64,000 nt of DNA from Bradyrhizobium quebecense (lineage in GTDB: Bacteria; Pseudomonadota; Alphaproteobacteria; Rhizobiales; Xanthobacteraceae), in NCBI RefSeq assembly GCF_013373795.3, contig NZ_CP088022.1, forward strand, positions 2,046,001-2,110,000, written 5' to 3'. The position numbers were made by a program, and so were the translations under genes. This document shows positions 55,165 through 63,247 of this stretch, piece by piece; the first letter of the stretch is position 1, and each line of letters starts with the position of its first letter. The notes beneath the pieces are model-generated. The model was not told the DNA's origin and made no database searches. It saw only the letters and a program-made list of their open reading frames with translations.

Positions 55165-55566
55165 TCAGACAAGGGTGGTGGTGACGTCGATGTTGCCGTG
55201 GACCGCCTTGGAGTAAGGGCAGATGCCGTGCGCGGCTTCGATCAGCTCCTGGGCAACCTCACGCTCGACGCCGGGAACGTGGACGTTGAGGCGCGCGCTC
55301 AGGAAGAAGGCGCTACCGGCCTGGTTGAGATCGATCTCGGCGTCGACCTCGGGCTCGCTCGCGAGCTTGATCTTGCGCTGTCCGGCGGCGAGCTGGATCG
55401 CGCCGATGTAGCAGGCCGACCAGGCGGCGGCGAACAGGTTTTCGGCGGCCGGGTGCGGCTGCGGCAGCTTGACGTCGAGGAAGCCGTCGCGCGAGCGGGC
55501 GGCGCCGTTAGGGCCGGCGGTGACGTGGGTCTTTCCGGTAACGAGAACCTTTGCATTGGCGGTCAT
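55165..55566 (-). CDS. ohr: Organic hydroperoxide resistance protein
   Basis: A 133-residue Ohr/OsmC-fold thiol peroxidase. The two active Cys are Cys52 (AAWSACYIGA) and Cys116 (HGICPYSKAV), and Arg24/Arg26 in RSRDGFLDV supply the arginine loop. It reduces organic hydroperoxides with a lipoylated or dithiol partner. AAAGGAG precedes ATG 55566. It is divergent from ohrR and shares its operators. Confidence 0.95.
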   Translation of the reverse strand: MTANAKVLVTGKTHVTAGPNGAARSRDGFLDVKLPQPHPAAENLFAAAWSACYIGAIQLAAGQRKIKLASEPEVDAEIDLNQAGSAFFLSARLNVHVPGVEREVAQELIEAAHGICPYSKAVHGNIDVTTTLV

Positions 55567-55593
55567 GGCGAGCTCCTTTGAATATGTATCGTG

Positions 55594-55670
55594 TCCGATC
55601 TAATCGGATGCGAGTTGAAATAGGCCTCGCGCTTGACCATGTCAAGCACTTCCGATTTAATCGGATGCGA
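55594..55670. promoter_or_regulatory. OhrR operators with divergent, overlapping promoters
   Basis: Site 1 (55594-55613) and site 2 (55651-55670) share TCCGATYTAATCGGATGCGA. ohr promoter (minus strand): TTGACA (complement of 55640-55645), 17-bp spacer, TATTTC (complement of 55617-55622). ohrR promoter (plus): TTGACC (55633-55638), 17-bp spacer, TTTAAT (55656-55661), inside site 2. The two -35 boxes overlap. Confidence 0.85.
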
Positions 55671-55709
55671 TTTATATTGACCGAGACTTCACAAACTCCG
55701 GAGACGCCC

Positions 55710-56177
55710 GTGACCCGCACCGCCAAGGCCGAGACCAGGGGCCGAAAACTCTCGAATTTTCTGTGCTTTGCGGTCTATTCGGCCAATCTGGCCTTTGGCC
55801 GCGCCTACAAGCCGATCCTCGACGCGGTCGGCCTGACCTATACCCAGTACATTGCCATGGTGGCGCTGTCGGAGGCGGACGAGCAGACCGTGAGCGCGCT
55901 CGGCGAGAAGCTGTTCCTGGAATCCAACACGCTGACGCCGATCCTCAAGAAGCTGGAGCAGAGCGGCTACATCAGCCGCGTCCGCGATCCCGCCGATGAG
56001 CGGCAGGTGCGCGTGAGCCTGACGGCGGCGGGCCGGCGCCTGCTCGACAGGGAGATCAACGCGTCGCTGGTCGACGCCACCGGGCTCGGCGACGAATTTC
56101 CCATCGTGCAGAAGAGCGTGGTCAGGCTGCGCGACAATCTGCTGCAGCACACGCGCGGCGATTCGAAGAAGGGCTGA
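55710..56177 (+). CDS. ohrR: Organic-peroxide-sensing MarR-family repressor
   Basis: A 155-residue MarR protein. LSNFLCFAVYSANLAFGRAY places the peroxide-sensing Cys at residue 19, as in OhrR. The winged helix is SALGEKLFLESNTLTPILKK and RVRDPADERQVRVSL. It should leave the operators when its Cys is oxidised, releasing ohr and itself. GTG 55710 with CCGGAGA upstream is chosen, since the in-frame ATG 55665 lies within operator site 2. Confidence 0.93.
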   Translation: MTRTAKAETRGRKLSNFLCFAVYSANLAFGRAYKPILDAVGLTYTQYIAMVALSEADEQTVSALGEKLFLESNTLTPILKKLEQSGYISRVRDPADERQVRVSLTAAGRRLLDREINASLVDATGLGDEFPIVQKSVVRLRDNLLQHTRGDSKKG

Positions 56178-56325
56178 TGCTGCGGCAACGCCGCGCCGGT
56201 GCATCACGACGTGCTGCCGGATCAAATTGTAACGGGCTGTATCCGCGCCGCATCGTTCCGCATTTTCGCCACGGCGCAACCGGCAACTCCGCTCCGCTTC
56301 TGGATGACGCGGAGGAGAGTTCGAC

Positions 56326-56817
56326 TTGCGCAGAATGTTGCCATCCGTTTGCGGGATGATCGCGACGGCGAGTTTGCTTTGCACGGCAGTGCCGTTTGCG
56401 CTGGCGCAACCGGCTTCTCCGGATCGAGCACAGCCTTCGCCGCGCGCGGGCGACGATCGTTCGCCGGCGATCGCGGCCGAGATCTGGGACGCCAATCATG
56501 ATGGCGTTTACACCTGCGACGAGTGGAAAGCCTATCTCGGGCGGCTGTTCGATCGCGCCGACCGCAATCACGACGGAAATCTTGCCCCGGCCGAGTTCGA
56601 GGGCGTTCGCCACGCCGGCGGCCCGCTCGCTGATGCGGATTTCGGCTACTTCGACGAGAACCAGGACGGCAAGATTACCCGCCGCGAGTTCGTCGAGAAG
56701 CCGAACGAATTCATTCTGCAGAACGACAAGAACGGCGACTGCCGCGTCACGCCGGACGAACTGAAGGATTCTGGAACCGAGCAGAAGCGGCCGGGCGGCA
56801 GGGGCAAGCGATCCTGA
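56326..56817 (+). CDS. Exported EF-hand calcium-binding protein
   Basis: A 163-residue protein: signal peptide (VCGMIATASLLCTAVPFALA) and four EF-hand loops: DANHDGVYTCDE, DRNHDGNLAPAE, DENQDGKITRRE and DKNGDCRVTPDE. The first three have full D-x-N-x-D-G...E ligands; the fourth has Cys for Gly. The calmodulin-like protein should be periplasmic. TTG 56326 with GGAGGAGAG 7 bp upstream fits better than ATG 56335, and leaves two basic residues before the signal. It converges on the histidine kinase gene, 8 bp between. Confidence 0.87.
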   Translation: MRRMLPSVCGMIATASLLCTAVPFALAQPASPDRAQPSPRAGDDRSPAIAAEIWDANHDGVYTCDEWKAYLGRLFDRADRNHDGNLAPAEFEGVRHAGGPLADADFGYFDENQDGKITRREFVEKPNEFILQNDKNGDCRVTPDELKDSGTEQKRPGGRGKRS

Positions 56818-56825
56818 GGTTCGGT

Positions 56826-58169
56826 CTAGCCGGACACGAGCTCCGGAAGCGCGGGGCGAATCGGGCTTGCCGTGCTCCGATCCGATCCAGGATGCACGGC
56901 CCCTGGCAATCTGATCCGGACAAGCAGGCCGTGCGGTGCGTTGTCGTGCAGGGAGAGTTCGCCGCCATGGCCGCACACCATGGCCTGAGCGATCGAAAGG
57001 CCGAGCCCGAAGCCGCTCTTCTCGTCCATGGTGCGGGCCTCGTCGCCGCGGACGAAGGGCTTCAACATCTCGGCCCGGCGGTGCTCCGGAATCCCCGGGC
57101 CGTCGTCCGATACGTCGATGGTCGCTTGATCGGCGGATGCGGTCAGCCTGATATCGACCTCGCTGCCGAACCGCAGGGCATTCTCCACCAGGTTCGTCAC
57201 GGTCCGGCTGATATCGCTGGGGCGGATCAATAGTGAAGCCCTGAGCGGGCCGTGGTAGCGCACGACATGGCCGCAATCGGAGAACTGCTCGCTGATCGTC
57301 TGCAGCAGGGCGGCTACGTTCACAAGGGTCGGCTTCGCCGCGCTGCCGCCGCTCAGGAATGACAGCACCGATTCCAGCATGGCCTGCATCTGGTCGAGGT
57401 CGTGCAGGGTCTCCGCGCGCTGGGCGTCGTTCTCGATATATTCGGATCTGAGCCGCAGCCGGGTGATCGGCGTCCGCAAGTCGTGACTGATGGCGGCGAG
57501 CATGCGCGTGCGGTCATTCATCAGCGTGGTGATGCGTTCGCGCATCCGATTGAGTGCGACCGCTGCGGCACGGATTTCCTCCGGGCCGGTCTCGGCAAGC
57601 GGAGCGGCCGCCTGGCTGATGCTGAAATTCTCGGCGGCGCGGGCAAATGCCGAGAGCGGAGCACTGAGCGCGCGGCCGGCCCATACGCCGAGCAGCGTGA
57701 CGCTGACGAACAGGAACAGGAATGTGCTGACCCAGAATACGCCGAAGAAGGGCGGCATTCTCGTCGGGCCGATCGTCGCTTCGAACAGGGCCCCGTCCGG
57801 CAACCGTACCGCCGCCGGCGTGGTCTTCGACGAAAGCTCATCGACATCGTCGACGCCTGATATTTCGGACGAAGCATCGCCGGACGAGCCTGGAGCTACG
57901 TCGCGCAATGTGAAGTGCAGCCGGGGAAACGCCCGATCGGCCGCCTGCAACAGCATTGCGCGCTCGGCCGCAGGGGTCTCGGCGAGAAGCCTGGCAACCA
58001 GCTGGAACTGATGGATCGGCCTGTCCGCAAACGATCTCGGTTTCTGGCTGGTGAAATAAAGCCCGATCAGCGCATGGATCAACACCAGCGAAAGCAGGAC
58101 CAGCGCGGCGATCTGGCCGCTGATCCGGTGGAAGCTGAAGAGCGCGGCAATCCTGCGGGTCCAGCTCAT
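56826..58169 (-). CDS. Sensor histidine kinase (EnvZ-like, HAMP)
   Basis: A 447-residue inner-membrane kinase. Helix 1 is GQIAALVLLSLVLIHALIGL, a periplasmic domain of about 105 residues follows, helix 2 is FGVFWVSTFLFLFVSVTLLG, then HAMP (GRALSAPLSAFARAAENFS). The phospho-His lies in AAISHDLRTPITRLR; the N box is LVENALRFGS, the D box is DDGPGIPEHRR and the G box is GFGLGLSIAQAM. ATG 58169 overlaps the response regulator stop (ATGA), giving a coupled pair. The periplasmic domain has an acidic run (SGVDDVDELSS). Confidence 0.93.
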   Translation of the reverse strand: MSWTRRIAALFSFHRISGQIAALVLLSLVLIHALIGLYFTSQKPRSFADRPIHQFQLVARLLAETPAAERAMLLQAADRAFPRLHFTLRDVAPGSSGDASSEISGVDDVDELSSKTTPAAVRLPDGALFEATIGPTRMPPFFGVFWVSTFLFLFVSVTLLGVWAGRALSAPLSAFARAAENFSISQAAAPLAETGPEEIRAAAVALNRMRERITTLMNDRTRMLAAISHDLRTPITRLRLRSEYIENDAQRAETLHDLDQMQAMLESVLSFLSGGSAAKPTLVNVAALLQTISEQFSDCGHVVRYHGPLRASLLIRPSDISRTVTNLVENALRFGSEVDIRLTASADQATIDVSDDGPGIPEHRRAEMLKPFVRGDEARTMDEKSGFGLGLSIAQAMVCGHGGELSLHDNAPHGLLVRIRLPGAVHPGSDRSTASPIRPALPELVSG

Positions 58170-58888
58170 GCATCCTCCACATGCGGCGTGAAGATGTAGC
58201 CGCCGGTGCGCACCGTCCGGATCACCGACGGTCCTTCGCCGATATCGAGCTTGCGGCGAAGCCGGCTGACGAGCACGTCGATGCTGCGCCCGAAAGGGCT
58301 GGCTGGCCGGCTGCGCGTCATCGTCAGGAGGCCGTCCCGCGTCAGGATCCGGCCGGGCCGCTCGCAGAAGGCCTGCAGCAGGTCGAACTCCGCGCTGGTC
58401 AGCGGGACCTGAGCGCCGTCGGGATCGCGCAGTTCGCGCAGGCGAAGATCGATGGTCCAATCCTGGAAGCGCAGGCGCGCGGCGCTCTGGCCGGAGCGTC
58501 CGGCGAGGCCAGCCTGGGCCTGGCGTCGCAGCACCGCGTTGATCCGCGCCAGCAGCTCGCGCGGATTGAAGGGTTTGGCGAGATAGTCGTCCGCCCCCAT
58601 CTCGAGCCCGAGGATCCGGTCGAGGTCCTCGCCCTTTGCCGTGAGCATGATGATTGGAATCGTCGAGTCGCTGCGAAGGCGCCGGCACAGCGTCAGTCCG
58701 TCCTCTCCCGGCAGCATCAGGTCGAGCACAACAAGATCGAGGGAGTGTCCGGCAAGGTAACGATCCATTTCCTTGCCGTTCGAGGCGGTGGCCACCAGGC
58801 ACGATTGGTCGCGCAGGTAACGGGCAATCAAGTCTCTGGTTTGCAGATCGTCCTCGACGACCAGGATCTTCGGAGTATGTGCGAGCAT
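58166..58888 (-). CDS. OmpR-family response regulator
   Basis: A 240-residue regulator. Receiver: VVEDD, phospho-acceptor Asp in LVVLDLMLPGEDG, Thr in IMLTAKGED, Lys in DYLAKPFNP. C-terminal winged helix: VPLTSAEFDLLQAFCERPGR and SIDVLVSRLRRKLD. ATG 58888 (MLAHTPKILVVEDD) is the natural start; the upstream frame is not conserved. It is the first gene of the pair with the kinase and divergent from the BamA-like gene by 288 bp. Confidence 0.93.
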   Translation of the reverse strand: MLAHTPKILVVEDDLQTRDLIARYLRDQSCLVATASNGKEMDRYLAGHSLDLVVLDLMLPGEDGLTLCRRLRSDSTIPIIMLTAKGEDLDRILGLEMGADDYLAKPFNPRELLARINAVLRRQAQAGLAGRSGQSAARLRFQDWTIDLRLRELRDPDGAQVPLTSAEFDLLQAFCERPGRILTRDGLLTMTRSRPASPFGRSIDVLVSRLRRKLDIGEGPSVIRTVRTGGYIFTPHVEDA

Positions 58889-59176
58889 GGTTTGCGACTG
58901 GGCCTCGTCATCAGGGCATTTGCGCGCGTTGCAGCGCGCTGGCTTAGCCACCAATCGACCAGCATGCGCATCGCTTGTGGGCGGCATTGCGCCTTTTCGT
59001 AAGCATAGTGTTTCTGAACTGTAAGCGGCGCTCGCGGCCGGAAACAAAACCGGGACCGGGGCTGCGTCGTGCAGCGCTCACAGTCCCCAATCACTGGAAA
59101 TAATCCCGCAATCCAGCAGCCACACCGCAGCCATCACGATCTCGTCACAACGGGTGGCTTGTTCGCGAGGTGTGGA

Positions 59177-61714
59177 ATGAAGACGTGGCGAAGCTTTGTC
59201 GCGGCGATTGTGCTGACGGGATTTTCGATCCCGGCGACGTCAGTGATCTGGCCGGTGACTTGGCCAGTCACTTGGCTGTTGTTGGCGCCGGTGGCGGCCC
59301 AATCGGTTGATGCGATCGCGATCGAAGGCAATCGGCGGGTCGAGGCGGAGACCATCCGCTCCTATTTCAGGCCGGGGCCGGGCGGTCATCTCGATCAGGC
59401 TGCGATCGACGACGGGCTCAAGGAGCTGGTCGGGACCGGGTTGTTCCAGGACGTCAAGATCAATCACACCGGCGGACGGATCGTCGTCTCGGTCGTCGAG
59501 AACCCGGTGATCGACCGCGTCGCGTTCGAAGGCAACAAGAAGGTCAAGGACGAGCAGCTCTCGGCCGAGGTGCAATCCAAGCCGCGAGGCACGCTATCGC
59601 GACCAATGGTGCAGTCGGATGCGCTGCGGATCGCCGAGATCTACCGCCACTCGGGCCGCTACGACGTGCGTGTCACGCCCGAGATCATCGAGCGTTCGAA
59701 CAACCGCGTCGACCTCGTCTTCACCGTCGACGAGGGCGCCAAGACCGGTATCAAGACCATCGAGTTCATAGGGAACAACGCCTTCACGGCTGCGCGCCTG
59801 AAGGATGTGATCAAGACCCATGAAACGAACTTTCTGAGCTTTCTCGGCAGCGCCAACATCTATGACCCCGACCGCGTCGAGGCCGACCGCGACCTTATCC
59901 GCCGCTTCTACCTGAAGCACGGCTATGCGGACGTGCAGGTGGTGGCCGCGCTCGCCGAGTATGACCGCGAGAGCAAGGGCTTTCAGGTCACGTTCAAGAT
60001 CGAGGAGGGACAGCAGTACCGCGTTGCGACGGTGAGCTTCCGCTCGAATATTGCGGGCTTCGATCCGGGCATCCTGCGTTCGCTTTCGCGGGTCCGCGAA
60101 GGCTCGCTGTACAATGTCGAGGCGATCGAGAAGTCGGTCGAGGATATGCAGATCGAAGCGTCGCGCCGCGGCTACGCCTTCGCGGTGGTCCGTCCGGACG
60201 GCGACCGGAACTTCGAGGCCCACACGGTGGGAATCATGTTCCGCGTGGAGGAGGGGCCGCGCACCTATATCGAGCGGATCGACATTCGCGGCAACGGCCG
60301 CACGCGCGATTACGTGATCCGACGCGAGTTCGATCTCTCCGAGGGCGATGCGTATAACCGTGCGCTGGTCGATCGTGCCGAGCGGCGGCTGAAGAATCTG
60401 GACTACTTCAAGACGGTCAAGATCACCACCGAGCCCGGCTCATCGAGCGATCGGGTGATCCTGATCGTCGATCTGGAGGAGAAGTCGACCGGCGACTTCT
60501 CGGTCTCGGGCGGTTACTCGACGACCGACGGCGCACTCGCCGAGGTCAGCGTCTCCGAACGCAATTTGCTCGGCCGCGGCCTGTTCGCGAAGGCGACGGT
60601 CAGTTATGGCCAGTATTCGCGCGGCCTGTCGCTCTCCTTTGTCGAGCCGTATCTGCTCGACTACCGCATCGCGCTCGGGCTCGATGCGTATTACAAGGAG
60701 CAGCTGCCGACCGACTACACGACCTATGGCGTGAAGACGATCGGGTTCGCGCCGCGGCTGGGTCTCGCCTTGCGCGAGGACCTGACGCTCCAGCTGCGCT
60801 ATTCGCTCTATCAGCAGGAAGTCTCGCTCGATAGCGCCTATAACAACTGCAACAACAATGCCTCCAACACATCGCTCGCGTTCAATCCGACGCCCGTTTA
60901 CATCAAGGATGTGCTCGGCGGCGTCGATCCGACGAACTCGGTCTCATCAGGGCTCTATGGATATGGTTGCTACGGCGACGGCGAATCCACCTTGCCCGTG
61001 CGCAAGGAGCTGGCTGCGGGCGCGACCTGGACCTCGCAGATCGGCTATACGCTGACCTACAACACGCTCGACAACAACAAGAACCCGACCGACGGCCTGC
61101 TGATCGACTTCAAGCAGGATTTTGCCGGCGTCGGCGGCGACGTGACGTATCTCAAGAGTGCGGTCGATGCGAAATACTACACGCCGCTGGTGTCCGACCT
61201 CATCGGCCTGATCCATCTGCAGGGCGGCGTGCTCACCAAGGTCGGCGACAACGATCTGCGCATGCTGGATCATTTCCAGATGGGGCCGAACCTCGTGCGC
61301 GGCTTTGCCACCAACGGCATCGGGCCGCGTGACATCACTTATGCGAGTTTCGGGGCGGTCGGCGATGCGCTCGGCGGCACCAAGTACTGGGGCGCCTCGT
61401 TCGAGCTGCAGATGCCGTTCTGGTTCCTACCCTCGGAGGTTGGGCTGAAGGGGGCGGTCTACGCCGATGCCGGCTCGCTCTGGGGCTACGAAGGACCGAC
61501 GTCGTGGACCGCGACCGGCGAGGTCAACACGCCGGCGTGCCCGACCTGCGGCTTGCAATACGACGACAACAACGTGGTGCGAACCTCGGTGGGTGTCGGC
61601 CTGATCTGGGCGTCGCCCTTCGGTCCGCTGCGCTTCGACTACGCCGTGCCGATCACGAAAGGCAAGTACGACATTGTGCAGGAGTTCAGGTTCGGCGGCG
61701 GGACGTCGTTCTGA
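59177..61714 (+). CDS. BamA-family outer-membrane protein assembly factor
   Basis: An 845-residue Omp85 protein: signal-like N-terminus (FVAAIVLTGFSIPATS), POTRA domains from AIAIEGNRRVEAETIRSYF through about residue 420 (five by pattern), and a 16-strand barrel ending FRFGGGTSF with terminal Phe. The barrel has the conserved VRGF-type loop (LVRGFATNGIGPRD) and the FDYAVPI last-strand pattern. BamA inserts outer-membrane barrels. The usual neighbours rseP, lpxD and fabZ are absent, so this may be a second copy. GAGGTGTGG precedes ATG 59177. It is divergent from the two-component pair. Confidence 0.92.
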   Translation: MKTWRSFVAAIVLTGFSIPATSVIWPVTWPVTWLLLAPVAAQSVDAIAIEGNRRVEAETIRSYFRPGPGGHLDQAAIDDGLKELVGTGLFQDVKINHTGGRIVVSVVENPVIDRVAFEGNKKVKDEQLSAEVQSKPRGTLSRPMVQSDALRIAEIYRHSGRYDVRVTPEIIERSNNRVDLVFTVDEGAKTGIKTIEFIGNNAFTAARLKDVIKTHETNFLSFLGSANIYDPDRVEADRDLIRRFYLKHGYADVQVVAALAEYDRESKGFQVTFKIEEGQQYRVATVSFRSNIAGFDPGILRSLSRVREGSLYNVEAIEKSVEDMQIEASRRGYAFAVVRPDGDRNFEAHTVGIMFRVEEGPRTYIERIDIRGNGRTRDYVIRREFDLSEGDAYNRALVDRAERRLKNLDYFKTVKITTEPGSSSDRVILIVDLEEKSTGDFSVSGGYSTTDGALAEVSVSERNLLGRGLFAKATVSYGQYSRGLSLSFVEPYLLDYRIALGLDAYYKEQLPTDYTTYGVKTIGFAPRLGLALREDLTLQLRYSLYQQEVSLDSAYNNCNNNASNTSLAFNPTPVYIKDVLGGVDPTNSVSSGLYGYGCYGDGESTLPVRKELAAGATWTSQIGYTLTYNTLDNNKNPTDGLLIDFKQDFAGVGGDVTYLKSAVDAKYYTPLVSDLIGLIHLQGGVLTKVGDNDLRMLDHFQMGPNLVRGFATNGIGPRDITYASFGAVGDALGGTKYWGASFELQMPFWFLPSEVGLKGAVYADAGSLWGYEGPTSWTATGEVNTPACPTCGLQYDDNNVVRTSVGVGLIWASPFGPLRFDYAVPITKGKYDIVQEFRFGGGTSF

Positions 61715-61762
61715 TCGGGCAAGCCTGCCACCTGCCGACGAGGCCGCGGAGTGACGGTCTGA

Positions 61763-62314
61763 TCAGTCTATCGATGCCGCGCTGCCGCCGAGCGTCGCCA
61801 GCACGAAATCTGCGCGCTCCGACGGAGACGTCTTCGGCAGGCTGATGACGTCGTAGCCGAGCATGGGAAGCGTCTCCGTCAGCCGCTGATACTCCGCCGT
61901 CGCCGCCTCGAAGTCGTGCCGTCGCTCCGCGTCGGTAACGTAGATCTCGGGCCATGGCGGCGTCATGAACACGCGCGCGTGGTAGCGATGGTCGGAGCAG
62001 ACCGGGTGCAGCTCCGGTTCACCCGTCAGCGCCTCCAGCGCCGACGCCGCGTCGACGAGGCCGCGATCGAAGAACACCCATCCGGATTGAGCCTTGGCGA
62101 TCGCCATATCCTTCAGCGCGACGTCAATGGCGCGGCGCAGGAAGGCCGCGGTATCGACCCAGGGCAGGGCGTTGCCGCCCGACACAAGCTGCTCTGCGAT
62201 GATGCGGCGGCCGGCCTCTTCGACGACGGGATAGCCGCGTGCGCGCAGTTCCGCCAGCAGGGTCGATTTTCCGCCGCCGGAGCAGCCGGAGATCAGGACG
62301 AAGCGATTTTCCAA
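61763..62314 (-). CDS. AAA-type NTPase (AAA_28 family)
   Basis: A 183-residue P-loop protein. Walker A GCSGGGKST (10-18), EEAGRRIIAEQ and the Walker B-like GWVFFDRGLVDAASAL, then YEVTDAERRHDF-type segment (IYVTDAERRHDF). The group resembles nucleotide kinases and NadR-like ATPases; no reaction known. TTG 62314 is the start, with GAAAGGATA upstream. It converges on the BamA gene. Confidence 0.82.
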   Translation of the reverse strand: MENRFVLISGCSGGGKSTLLAELRARGYPVVEEAGRRIIAEQLVSGGNALPWVDTAAFLRRAIDVALKDMAIAKAQSGWVFFDRGLVDAASALEALTGEPELHPVCSDHRYHARVFMTPPWPEIYVTDAERRHDFEAATAEYQRLTETLPMLGYDVISLPKTSPSERADFVLATLGGSAASID

Positions 62315-62524
62315 AGCGTATCCTTTCAGTAGGCATGAAGCGGGCGTGATCGCGCGCCAGCTACGAGAATGGGCACCTCATCCAAATCGACCTATGGGTG
62401 ACGGCCCGGAGGTATCTCTACGAGCAGCGCGACGATAGATCGCGACACTTGAGATAGGCAACGCGCTCACGGTGAAGTCTGCGAGTGATTTCACGATTCG
62501 CGTTCAGCATTTGGAGGACATGCT

Positions 62525-63157
62525 ATGGCTGCGTGGCAGGCTGCTGAGGATCTTCCGTCCAAAGCGCAAATCTATGATTATTGGAAGCATCGGCTTTCCA
62601 AGTTGTACTTGCACGTAGAACCGAGCAAGCCTCGCTGCTGGGCTTGCGGATTTCACTACAGCGCAAGGTACGACATCAAGCGGCCCGAGGTAGGTTGGGA
62701 CGAGATACTGCGACGTTGGAACCGAATTCCTCTTCAGCGCTGTCACATAATCCCCAAGTCGCTCGAGGGGAGCGACAAAGTGTCAAATCTGTTCTTGCTG
62801 TGCCGCGAGTGCCACGATCTGATGCCAAATACGAGTATTCCCGAGGTGTTTTTCAGATGGGTTCGTGCACAGAACTGGGAGTTTCGTGAAGACGCCAAGA
62901 TTAGAGATGCGATGAGAGCCTTCGGCGTGGACGGGTCCCGTTTGAGACATCTCGAACGGGTGATCCGGTCGTCCGGGTTCAGACGCTGGATCGCGGGCAA
63001 GTTCGGTTTGCATCGTCCACAATCGAACTACGCGCCCATCTCTTCGCGGCTCACGCCGGCGACGTATGTGGGGTTAGCAGTCCTTTATCATCGCGAATGG
63101 GCGGCAAATCTCGGAGGCCGCGTGGCGAATCCGCAACGAAGCAGTAGCCGCAAGTGA
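62525..63157 (+). CDS. HNH endonuclease domain protein, AT-richer than its neighbours
   Basis: A 210-residue protein with an HNH nuclease domain: Cys38/Cys41 (RCWACGF), RCHIIPK with His74, VSNLFLLCRECHDLMP with Asn88, Cys93, Cys96 and His97. The four Cys bind a structural zinc, and His74/Asn88/His97 form the nicking site. No methylase or partner is next to it. The gene and its flanks are visibly AT-richer and use codons unlike the rest of the window, pointing to acquisition. ATG 62525 has TGGAGGA upstream. Confidence 0.87.
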   Translation: MAAWQAAEDLPSKAQIYDYWKHRLSKLYLHVEPSKPRCWACGFHYSARYDIKRPEVGWDEILRRWNRIPLQRCHIIPKSLEGSDKVSNLFLLCRECHDLMPNTSIPEVFFRWVRAQNWEFREDAKIRDAMRAFGVDGSRLRHLERVIRSSGFRRWIAGKFGLHRPQSNYAPISSRLTPATYVGLAVLYHREWAANLGGRVANPQRSSSRK

Positions 63158-63247
63158 TCGAGTGGTTGAGCTCTTAACCAATCTTTTCGAGCCACGCAGC
63201 TAAATTTGGCTGAGATTCCGCCTGCTAGCGGTATGAATCGAGGACAC

